From JBGSYN01 sp041750975 (GTDB lineage Bacteria; Pseudomonadota; Alphaproteobacteria; Geminicoccales; Geminicoccaceae), in contig JBGSYN010000047.1 in assembly GCA_041750975.1 (NCBI GenBank), positions 1 to 11,981 of the forward strand: a stretch of DNA of 11,981 nt, read 5' to 3'. A program made the translations under genes and the position numbers. How positions within the stretch are numbered: the first letter of the stretch is position 1; each line of letters opens with the position of its first letter. The notes beneath the pieces were generated by a model, which saw only the letters and a list, made by a program, of their open reading frames with translations, was not told the origin of the DNA and ran no database searches. Positions 5,799-11,981 of the stretch are shown here, in pieces.

Positions 5799-6749
5799 GT
5801 GCGTCTCTTGATGACCGGAACCAGCTCGTTCACCGGGTTCTGGTTCATCCACGCCCTGGCGGCGCGGGACATCGATATCATCGCCACCACCGAGCGCGAT
5901 CTCGACGCCTACGAAGCCGGCCGGCGCGCCCGACTGGATCGTCTGGCCAACCGGGTCCATCTGGCAGCGGCGTCGCAGTTCGGCAGCGACGCCTTTCTGG
6001 CGCGCATTCGCGAAGCCAGGCCGATCGATCTCTGCTGTCTGCATGGCGCCGTTGCCACCGATCATCGGGCCGAAGGGTTCGATCCGCTCGAGGCCGTCGC
6101 CGCGAATTGCCGACACCTGTCGCGGGTGATGGACGCGCTTGACGCCGCCGGCTGTCACCGTTTGTTGGTCACCGGCTCGCTCTTCGAGGCTGATGAGGGT
6201 ATCGGCGAGGAGCCGTTGCGCGCGTTCAGCGCCTACGGTCTCGCCAAGACCATGACCTGGCACTGGCTGCGCTATGAAGCCGAAAAGCGCGGCTTCACGC
6301 TCGGCAAATTCGTCATTCCACATCCTTTCGGCGCGGGCGAGAAGGCGGGCCTCACGACCTATCTCGTCGATCAATGGCGCCGAGGCCTGGTCGCCGAAAT
6401 CATGCAGCCGGCACTGGTTCGCGATTTGGTCCATGTCGATCAGCTGGCCGAAGCCTATACCCGCATGGCCGTCGATCTGATGGATCTCACGGGTACCCAT
6501 CGCCTCGGCCCGAGCGGCTATGTCGAGACCATCGGCGAATTCGTCGCCCGCATGGCCGGCGAGTTCGAATCCCGGCTAAGCCGCCGCTGCCGCTTTGCGA
6601 TTGCCAGGGAGATCCAGGTCCCGAGCGAGCCGAAATGCCGCCACAATACCGAGCCCATGGTCAATCTCGTGCCCGATTGGCCCGTCGACCGCTCCTGGGA
6701 CGCTTATATCGCCGCAAATCGCGCAGTCTTCTCCGGCGATCGCTTTTAG
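5799..6749 (+). CDS. Extended SDR, probable 4-ketoreductase of CDP-6-deoxyhexose
   Basis: This is a 316-residue NAD(P)-dependent extended short-chain dehydrogenase. The N-terminal Rossmann motif MTGTSSFTGFW has glycines at 7 and 13 with G..GxxG spacing altered (GTSSFTG, Ser at the middle Gly position). The catalytic set is VTGS (T125 to S127) and YGLAK (Y146, K150), followed by IPHPFGAGEK (173-182) and LVRDLVHVDQLAEAY (206-220) of the substrate domain. As the last gene after dehydratase and epimerase, it most likely reduces the 4-keto group to give the finished CDP-6-deoxyhexose. The final stereochemistry is unknown. The start is GTG 5799, 11 bases after the epimerase stop, with AGGG at 5786-5789; an ATG at 5811 would cut into the Rossmann strand. 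An epimerase or dehydratase role is the alternative. Confidence 0.85.
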   Translation: MRLLMTGTSSFTGFWFIHALAARDIDIIATTERDLDAYEAGRRARLDRLANRVHLAAASQFGSDAFLARIREARPIDLCCLHGAVATDHRAEGFDPLEAVAANCRHLSRVMDALDAAGCHRLLVTGSLFEADEGIGEEPLRAFSAYGLAKTMTWHWLRYEAEKRGFTLGKFVIPHPFGAGEKAGLTTYLVDQWRRGLVAEIMQPALVRDLVHVDQLAEAYTRMAVDLMDLTGTHRLGPSGYVETIGEFVARMAGEFESRLSRRCRFAIAREIQVPSEPKCRHNTEPMVNLVPDWPVDRSWDAYIAANRAVFSGDRF

Positions 6750-6858
6750 CTCAATTTGAAGTTGAATTTTATCCACAACTTTCGTAGGTTGGGGGTCGGG
6801 TCTTTTTCTTGCCGTCGACACTAATGCTGGCCGACAAACCTTCGTGTTGGAGGCGCCG
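6750..6858 (+). promoter_or_regulatory. Intergenic region ahead of glycosyltransferase genes
   Basis: This AT-richer gap of 109 bases probably holds a promoter for the glycosyltransferase operon. It contains GAAGTTGAAT (6758-6767), identical to 3184-3193 ahead of the sugar operon, and TTATCCACA (6769-6777), a perfect match to the DnaA-box consensus. A TTGAAT (6762-6767) could be a -35, with TAGGTT (6785-6790) as a poor -10 at 17-base spacing. The ribosome site GGAGG (6849-6853) lies five bases before ATG 6859. No terminator-like hairpin is seen, so readthrough from the sugar operon is possible. Confidence 0.4.
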
Positions 6859-7806
6859 ATGGCGCAAATTGACCATTTCCCAAAAGACACGCTCGGTGTA
6901 GCCGTCATCACGCATAACGCGCGCCAGCACCTGCCGGAGTGTCTGCCCAAACTCATCCATTCGAGGCTCGGGCCCAAAGTCCTGGTCGTCAATTCCAGCT
7001 CCGATGACGGCACAGTCGAACTCGCGGCTGAACTGGGTGCTGAAACGTGGATCGTCGCCCGCGATGAATTCAATCATGGATTGACCAGGGAGGCCGCCCG
7101 CCGGAGGCTCGCGACCGCCATCGTCGTTTTCCTTACGCCCGATGCCTATCCCTGCAATGATGACTTTCTCGAACGGCTGATTGCACCGCTCCAGACTGGC
7201 CAGGCATCGCTTGCCTATGGCCGCCAGTTGGCGCGACGCGACGCCGACTTCATCGAGCGCTTCGCGCGTGACTTCAACTATCCCAAACAAAGCCAGCTGC
7301 GCAGCCTGGGCGATTGGCCCCGCTATGGCAGCTACACGCATTTCTGCAGCAATTCCTGTGCGGCCTGGAGCAATGCGGCACTGGATTCGATCGGCGGCTT
7401 CGAGGCGACGCTGGTCAGCGAGGAGACCGTCGCGGCAGCGAAACTGCTGAGGCACGGGCACAGGATCGCCTACGCCGCGGACGCCACCGTGGTCCATTCG
7501 CACGGCTCCGGCCTGATCGGCGATTTCAAGCGCCAGTTCGATACCGGCTACGCCCGTGCCGCGTTCCGCGATCTGCTCCTGGCGTCGGAGCCGGACGAGC
7601 GGCGCGGTCATGCCTACACTTCCCAGCTTTTGCGACAATGCCTCGCCGACCGGCCCTGGCTCCTGCCTTATGTCCTGGCCAATACCACGGCGAAGTATCT
7701 GGGCTATCGTCTCGGATTGCTGGGCCGAAAGCTGCCGCGAGCCCTCAGGCGCGTGGTCAGCGGCCAGGATTATTTCTGGTCCCCGACCGCCCGACTGCCG
7801 GGCTGA
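6859..7806 (+). CDS. GT2 glycosyltransferase, rhamnosyltransferase-like
   Basis: This is a 315-residue GT-A fold, family 2 transferase, probably cytoplasmic or membrane-associated, adding a (deoxy)hexose to a lipid-linked glycan. It follows the rhamnosyltransferase (RfbN/RfbF-type) pattern: VAVITHN (14-20), VVNSSSDDGT (43-52), EFNHGLTREAA (70-80), VFLTPDA (90-96, the metal-binding stretch, usually TQDA), YGRQL (120-124), DFNYP (138-142), CSNSCAAW (163-170), IGGF (178-181), SEET (187-190, where the family has a catalytic ED) and VVHSHGSG (211-218). GGAGG before ATG 6859 fixes the start; a GTG at 6844 would add five residues ahead of the ribosome site. Given the upstream pathway, a CDP- or other 6-deoxyhexose is a reasonable donor, but this is inferred. 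It is the first of four transferase genes. Confidence 0.88.
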   Translation: MAQIDHFPKDTLGVAVITHNARQHLPECLPKLIHSRLGPKVLVVNSSSDDGTVELAAELGAETWIVARDEFNHGLTREAARRRLATAIVVFLTPDAYPCNDDFLERLIAPLQTGQASLAYGRQLARRDADFIERFARDFNYPKQSQLRSLGDWPRYGSYTHFCSNSCAAWSNAALDSIGGFEATLVSEETVAAAKLLRHGHRIAYAADATVVHSHGSGLIGDFKRQFDTGYARAAFRDLLLASEPDERRGHAYTSQLLRQCLADRPWLLPYVLANTTAKYLGYRLGLLGRKLPRALRRVVSGQDYFWSPTARLPG

Positions 7807-7819
7807 GTTTGAGCCCGGA

Positions 7820-8947
7820 ATGCGCATCGCCATGCTCACCAACAATCATTTTCCGCCGGGCGAAGGCATCGGGCAACATGTTTCGGCCCTGGCGACACGG
7901 CTGCAGGATCGAGGCCATGATGTGCAGATCCTGGCGCGCGGCCTTAAGCCCAGGCAATGGGAAGATCGCGACTGCCACGGCTTGCAGGTTCGCGAATATC
8001 CCTATTTGCCGCTGAAGCCATTTCACCATCTGATGACGGGGCGGGTTCTCCAGCCCTGGCTGGAAGCCGGTGCCGGCGGTGCCGAATTGCTCCACGTCCA
8101 TATGCCGTTGTTGCCGCCGCTCCAAACGGCCCTGCCCATTCTCACCACGTTCCACAGTCCGATGCTGACGGATAATGCCGCAATCACCGAAGGCGGCGTC
8201 AAGCCATGGGCAATGCGGACCAATGCGCGGCTGTTCAGCCAGACCTATGAGCAGTGGTATCTCGATCACTCGAGAGCGCTGATCGCCGTGTCGCATGGCG
8301 TTAGGGCGGAACTCGACGCGCATTACAGCCTTGCCGGCCGCATTGCGGAGGTGGTCGGCAATGCGGTCGATATGGGGTTCTTCAATCCCGATCCGACGAT
8401 GCCGCGCGGCGAGCACATTCTCTTTGTCGGGCGCCTGGCCTACCGCAAGGGGCTTTCCCGCCTGCTCGATGCCTTCGCTCTCCTGCCGCGATCGGGCCCC
8501 CGCAAACTCGAACTCATCGGCACCGGGCCGCTGGAAGCGGATTTGCGCAATCAGGCGCACCGCCTCGGTATCGCCGATCGAGTCATTTTTCGAGGGTTTC
8601 TCGATCGAAGCGGCGTGCGCGAGGCGCTTCGCCGTGCGGCACTCTTCGTCAACCCTGCCGATTATGAAACGGGTCCGCTTACGCTTCTTGAGGCCATGGC
8701 CTGTGTTGTGCCTGTCGTCTCGACCCGCACCGGCCTTGTCGCCGAGTTCGGTTCAACGCCACCGCTCTGGTTGTCGCCGGCAAACGTCGAAGGTCTGGCG
8801 GGGGCCCTCGCGACCGCCTGGAACCAACGGCAAGACCCTAGGAATCCGAGAAAAGCACTGGATCTCGTCCGGTCACGGTTTGCTTGGGACCAACGTGTCG
8901 ATTCGATCGAAGCCCTTTATGAGCGGGTGCTGTCATGGCGCCGATGA
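7820..8947 (+). CDS. GT4 glycosyltransferase
   Basis: This is a 375-residue GT-B, family 4 retaining glycosyltransferase. The N-terminal domain begins MRIAMLTNNHFPPGEGIGQHV with the glycine-rich acceptor loop at 14-18, and includes HVHMPLLPP (92-100) and TTFHSP (109-114). The C-terminal nucleotide-sugar domain has LFVGRLAYRKG (201-211), ELIGTGPLEADL (231-242) and the complete E-x7-E motif (E283 and E291 in YETGPLTLLEAMA). The length is normal. ATG 7820 lies 13 bases after the previous stop, and homology starts exactly there. The frame is open much further upstream, but that part overlaps the preceding gene and has no family sequence. The 3' end overlaps the next gene by 13 bases. Donor and acceptor cannot be deduced. 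Confidence 0.9.
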   Translation: MRIAMLTNNHFPPGEGIGQHVSALATRLQDRGHDVQILARGLKPRQWEDRDCHGLQVREYPYLPLKPFHHLMTGRVLQPWLEAGAGGAELLHVHMPLLPPLQTALPILTTFHSPMLTDNAAITEGGVKPWAMRTNARLFSQTYEQWYLDHSRALIAVSHGVRAELDAHYSLAGRIAEVVGNAVDMGFFNPDPTMPRGEHILFVGRLAYRKGLSRLLDAFALLPRSGPRKLELIGTGPLEADLRNQAHRLGIADRVIFRGFLDRSGVREALRRAALFVNPADYETGPLTLLEAMACVVPVVSTRTGLVAEFGSTPPLWLSPANVEGLAGALATAWNQRQDPRNPRKALDLVRSRFAWDQRVDSIEALYERVLSWRR

Positions 8948-10758
8948 GACCAAGATCGGCGGTCATCTGCTTCGGCTTCGACAAGCGGACCATGCGCAAG
9001 CAACCCTGGCATATGGCCCATGGCCTGGCCTTGGGCCTCGCCTCGAGGGGCCATACCGTGACCTTGTTCACCGATGCGGCGGAGCAGGCATCCGATCAGG
9101 CCTACGCAATTCGCCGGCTCGAATCATTATTCGAAGAGGGGCGTTGCAGCGACGAACTTAAGGCCGTGCTAGCCGACCTCGCCCCCGCACAGATCTATCT
9201 GATCATCGGTGCCTCAAGACTTTGCCGGCTCGAATCGATGCCAGAGGGTGCCCGTTGGTCCCTGCTGCTGACGAGCCCCCGGCTTCGGCTCAGGGAATGG
9301 GCGAGGCTCGGGCTCAGAGGGCTATGGCGCGAGCGAGATCTGCTCGGCTTGCCGCTCGCTAACGCGCTTCTGCCGGGACGCTGGCTGCGTCATGGCTTCA
9401 AGCGAAGTCGCGCCGATGCGATCATTTATACCAGTGTTGCGGCTCGCAACCGCTATGCGGCCCTCGGTCTTCCTGCCGGACCGGTGCTGCGGCCGCAAGT
9501 CGATCCACCACCCATCGGCCTCACCGTCGAGACCTCGGCACCGCCATCGATCGTCTATCTCGGACCGCCGCTCAGGCTGCGCGGGGTCGATCTGGCGATC
9601 GAGGCCTTCGAAAAGGCCGTAGCCCAAGGTCTCGATGCCAAACTATTGCTGTTGCTGCGCCCGGATGTTCAGCGTCACCGGCTGACGCGCTGTTTGATGC
9701 GCGTCGCGCGCTCCGGGGTCGCCGACCGTATTTATTGCGAAACGCGCATGCTCGATGCCTCGGACCTGCGCCGACGGATTGCCGAGTGCAGCGCCGTGCT
9801 GCTGCCGTTCAAGGTTACCGTCTCCGACGTACCGCTGGTCGTGATCGAGGCCGGTCTGGCCGGAAGACCGCTGATCGTGCTCGATACTCCTGGGGTGAGC
9901 GAGGTCGCGGCAGCTTTCAACGGCCATATCGCCAGGACGCATTCGGAACTCCCCGGTCTGATCCGCCGCGCCGTTATGGAGGGATGTGCGGATCATGGCG
10001 CGTTATGTCGCCACCCGCCGGCGGTCTGGACCGACTGGGATCGAGCTGTCGGTGATCTCTTGGCTGCAACACCCGACGACCGTTCCGGAGCGCTTCGAGG
10101 CTTGCGGATGGTCGGTCTCTCCGGCGTCGACGGCAGCGGCAAGACTTTCATCCTCGAATCGATCCGGCGTGAACTCGACTGGCAGGGCCTCGATCACCGT
10201 CATGTTTGGAGCCGGTTCCGTAATTATACGAGCAAGCCGCTTTTGGCGCTGGCACGCCTGACCGGACACAACCGCAAGGAAGAGATCGGCGGTGTCCGTT
10301 TCGGGGTACATGATTTCCGCCACGCCCCATGGCTCGCCTGGCCGTTTCTGGCGCTGCAATTCATCGACAATGTGCTGGATCTGATCCTGCGGTACCGGCT
10401 GCGCGCCGATCTGGTCGTCGGCGATCGCTGCATCCTCGACACGCTGGTCGATCTCGCTGCCGACACCGGCCGCGAGGATATCGTGTTCGGAGGGTACGGC
10501 CGATTGCTGGTCGGGCTGCTGCCGCGGCCCAATCGTCTCATCATTCTCGAGCGCCCGGTCGAGGAGATCGTTCGGGACCGTCCCGACGCGCTGGCGGATC
10601 GGATGTTCTTCGAGCGACGTCGGCTGTTTCTGGTCCTGGCGCGGCGCTTCGGTATCCCAGTCATTGCAAATCGGGGCCGCGCCGAGGACGTCTGCGCTGC
10701 AATCCTCGAGACACATTCTCCGTCGCTCTCAATCTCCAACCGGGCGAGGTCGGCATGA
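8935..10758 (+). CDS. Fusion: GT4-like glycosyltransferase plus thymidylate-kinase-like P-loop domain
   Basis: This single uninterrupted frame of 607 residues has two domains. Residues 1 to about 380 are GT-B-like: a first Rossmann domain with AHGLALGLASRGHTVTLFTD (28-47), and a second with SIVYLGPPLRLRGVDLAIEAF (205-225) and VPLVVIEAGLAGRPLIVLDTPGVSEV (299-324). The E-x7-E motif keeps E305, but its partner position is S297. Residues about 390-595 resemble thymidylate kinase: Walker A GVDGSGKT (397-404, K403), a DLVVGDRC stretch (492-499) in place of the DRY/F motif, ERPVEEIVRDRPDALADR (539-556) as the LID-like region, then FFERRRLFLVLARRFG (558-573). The domain may phosphorylate a sugar or glycan rather than dTMP; that is inferred. 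The gene overlaps both neighbours (13 and 4 bases), so it is embedded in the polysaccharide operon. ATG 8935 is at the overlap; no other start is better. Confidence 0.87.
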   Translation: MAPMRPRSAVICFGFDKRTMRKQPWHMAHGLALGLASRGHTVTLFTDAAEQASDQAYAIRRLESLFEEGRCSDELKAVLADLAPAQIYLIIGASRLCRLESMPEGARWSLLLTSPRLRLREWARLGLRGLWRERDLLGLPLANALLPGRWLRHGFKRSRADAIIYTSVAARNRYAALGLPAGPVLRPQVDPPPIGLTVETSAPPSIVYLGPPLRLRGVDLAIEAFEKAVAQGLDAKLLLLLRPDVQRHRLTRCLMRVARSGVADRIYCETRMLDASDLRRRIAECSAVLLPFKVTVSDVPLVVIEAGLAGRPLIVLDTPGVSEVAAAFNGHIARTHSELPGLIRRAVMEGCADHGALCRHPPAVWTDWDRAVGDLLAATPDDRSGALRGLRMVGLSGVDGSGKTFILESIRRELDWQGLDHRHVWSRFRNYTSKPLLALARLTGHNRKEEIGGVRFGVHDFRHAPWLAWPFLALQFIDNVLDLILRYRLRADLVVGDRCILDTLVDLAADTGREDIVFGGYGRLLVGLLPRPNRLIILERPVEEIVRDRPDALADRMFFERRRLFLVLARRFGIPVIANRGRAEDVCAAILETHSPSLSISNRARSA

Positions 10759-11867
10759 TCTACGTCTTCTATAATAACGATCCCCTTGCCCAGGATCTGG
10801 GTGGCGGTGCGGAACATTTCCGCGGTCTGCATCGGGCCCTGCTGACATCCGGGCTCGAATTTCGCCTGGTGGCCGCGCGCCTGCAGTCAACGCGGCGCGC
10901 CTTCTATATCGACTATATCAGCCGGGGCTCGGCATTCTGGCGCTATTATCTCGCCTTGTGGCTCTGGTTCTGGCGGCATCGCCGCGATATCCGCAATCAC
11001 GACGTGTTCCATTTTCACAGGAACTACGCCGCCTGGCCCAAATATTTGTTTTGCGGCCGCCGTGGCCGGGTTCTGATCAGTTACCACAATGTCAGCGGTC
11101 GGGTACTGTACGGCATTCTGGGTGGGCTGGCGGCACCAATCCGGGCGATGATGCTGGCATTCGAGCGACTGGCCGTCGCCCGCGCCGATGCTCTCGTCTG
11201 TGTCAGCGATCGCGACCGGCGAATCCTCGAAAAGCTTGTCCTGCAGCCGCCGTTTGCCCGCGCCTCGGTAATCCCGGCAAGTTATGACGAAGCCATTTTC
11301 GCGCGCTCGCACGTCGTCGGGCCGACCGCTGAAATGGCGCGGTCGGTCCTCTTTCTGGGCCGATTGAGTCATCAGAAAAACGTCCCTCTGGCGCTTGCGA
11401 CGCTGGAGGAATTGGTGCGGCGCGATCCTGGCTATCGGCTGACCATCGCGGGTGCGGGCGAGGGCAGTCACGATCTGATGCGGCGCCTCGCCCGGAGCGA
11501 TGCGGCTGATGCCGTCGACTGGATCGGACGCGTGCCGCACGATCAGGTCCCGTCGCTTTTGACGCGACATGGCATCGTGCTCCTGAGCAGCCGCTACGAA
11601 GCCTCGCCGACGGTCGTCAAGGAGGCGTTGCGGGCGAAACGGCCCGTGGTCAGTACGGATGTGGGCGATGTCGTCGATTGGATCGAGGACGGCCACACCG
11701 GCTTCATCTGCGATGCCATCCCCCCGGCTCTCGCCGACGGAATCCAATCCGCAACCTACATGATCGAGAAGGGCGAATACCGGCCCTCGAACAATGTCAG
11801 GATTCTCAGCGAGAACGCGATCATGAGCCAGGTCATGAACCTCTATCGCAGGCTCGCCGCGAGTTGA
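10755..11867 (+). CDS. GT4 glycosyltransferase
   Basis: This is a 370-residue GT-B, family 4 glycosyltransferase. Features in order are an N-terminal strand MIYVFYNNDP, the glycine-rich loop DLGGGAEHFRGLHRAL (14-29), and an aromatic, basic segment YYLALWLWFWRHRRD (64-78) that may sit at the membrane face. Then come FHFHRN (85-90), ISYHNVSGR (108-116), VCVSDRDR (148-155), VLFLGRLSHQKNVPLAL (198-214), and the full E-x7-E motif (E282, E290 in YEASPTVVKEAL). VVSTDVGDVVDWIEDGHTGF (298-317) is the typical nucleotide-sugar-binding end. ATG 10755 overlaps the stop of the fusion gene in ATGA, with GAGG at 10745-10748. The frame extends upstream inside the fusion gene, but without family sequence. Donor and acceptor are unknown; the acceptor is probably a lipid-linked oligosaccharide. 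Confidence 0.9.
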   Translation: MIYVFYNNDPLAQDLGGGAEHFRGLHRALLTSGLEFRLVAARLQSTRRAFYIDYISRGSAFWRYYLALWLWFWRHRRDIRNHDVFHFHRNYAAWPKYLFCGRRGRVLISYHNVSGRVLYGILGGLAAPIRAMMLAFERLAVARADALVCVSDRDRRILEKLVLQPPFARASVIPASYDEAIFARSHVVGPTAEMARSVLFLGRLSHQKNVPLALATLEELVRRDPGYRLTIAGAGEGSHDLMRRLARSDAADAVDWIGRVPHDQVPSLLTRHGIVLLSSRYEASPTVVKEALRAKRPVVSTDVGDVVDWIEDGHTGFICDAIPPALADGIQSATYMIEKGEYRPSNNVRILSENAIMSQVMNLYRRLAAS

Positions 11868-11981
11868 TAGCGGCGCCACCGCCGCTGCGGGCTCCCTCGC
11901 CTGCGGACGAGCCGGCGCGGTGGGGCTTCGAAGGCCTCGCCATTATGGGCGGCAGCCGCCTCATCGCGGCCATGCTCGGCC
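11864..11981 (+). CDS. Possible start of next gene (partial, unidentified; perhaps a polysaccharide flippase)
   Basis: A frame is open to the right edge from TTG 11864, which overlaps the preceding TGA in TTGA, the same four-base overlap style as the gene before it. Third codon positions in this frame are almost all G or C, which supports coding. The visible product is about 39 residues: a Pro/Ala-rich start, then WGFEGLAIMGGSRLIAAMLG, which resembles the first hydrophobic helix of Wzx-type flippases (a G..RL...L pattern). ATG 11945, with AAGG at 11931-11934, is an alternative start. The fragment is too short to be sure of either the gene or its family. Confidence 0.35.
   Translation, partial: MIAAPPPLRAPSPADEPARWGFEGLAIMGGSRLIAAMLG

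Noticed and set aside
3237..6749. dTDP-L-rhamnose pathway (rmlABCD)
   Set aside because: The epimerase and reductase could suggest it, but the dehydratase and nucleotidyltransferase are of the CDP-glucose type (FWNGRRV..TGHNGFKG, TSDKCY, WINGGYFFF). RmlA- and RmlB-type proteins are absent from the window.
6762..6790. Sigma-70 promoter TTGAAT-17-TAGGTT
   Set aside because: The -10 matches only three of six consensus bases, so I mention it within the intergenic region but do not call it as a promoter.
10105..10758. A separate housekeeping thymidylate kinase gene (tmk)
   Set aside because: The domain is in frame with the upstream transferase with no stop or internal ribosome site. It also has GDRC where DRY/F is expected, and it lies inside a polysaccharide operon.
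11876..11923. Intrinsic terminator after the last GT4 gene (CCACCGC/GCGGTGG)
   Set aside because: The loop is long, no T run follows, and the stretch reads as a probable coding frame.

Overview
The window is GC-rich and gene-dense, with overlapping operons. It looks like part of an alphaproteobacterial chromosome. The grounds are the strong G/C bias at third codon positions, a flagellar fliO-fliP pair, and a textbook CtrA-type site (TTAA-N7-TTAA, second half TTAACCAT) in front of the flagellar genes. CtrA is an alphaproteobacterial cell-cycle and motility regulator. I cannot name the genus; a Rhodospirillales-like organism is only a guess.

Layout. Positions 1-503 hold the 3' part of an IS1595-family transposase whose start lies outside the window. 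Positions 598-616 hold the CtrA-type site, followed by a tight operon: an unrecognised 126-residue helical protein (663-1043), fliO (1043-1369) and fliP (1366-2106). fliQ and fliR do not follow. Instead, fliP meets tail-to-tail, with overlapping stop codons, a minus-strand histone-deacetylase-family gene (2103-3056). A roughly 180-base intergenic region (3057-3236) then separates this gene from a divergent block.

Positions 3237-6749 are a nucleotide-sugar operon: CDP-glucose 4,6-dehydratase (rfbG), glucose-1-phosphate cytidylyltransferase (rfbF), an RmlC-type cupin epimerase and an extended short-chain reductase. Together they could convert glucose-1-phosphate through CDP-glucose and CDP-4-keto-6-deoxyglucose to a CDP-6-deoxyhexose. 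The 3-deoxygenation enzymes of the classical CDP-3,6-dideoxyhexose pathways (rfbH/ddhC type) are not in the window.

After a 109-base gap, positions 6859-11867 hold four consecutive glycosyltransferase genes: one GT2 of rhamnosyltransferase type, one GT4, one GT4-like domain fused to a thymidylate-kinase-like P-loop domain, and another GT4. They are spaced by 13 bases or overlap by 13 and 4. A further frame opens at the right edge (11864 onward) and may be the next gene. The two blocks together look like part of a surface polysaccharide (O-antigen, capsule or exopolysaccharide) locus. No polymerase, priming transferase or complete exporter is visible.

The most unusual item is the 607-residue GT4/thymidylate-kinase-like fusion. 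Next come the CDP-6-deoxyhexose branch without visible 3-deoxygenation, the CtrA-linked unknown flagellar-operon protein, and a concentric two-stem hairpin in the rfbF-epimerase gap.
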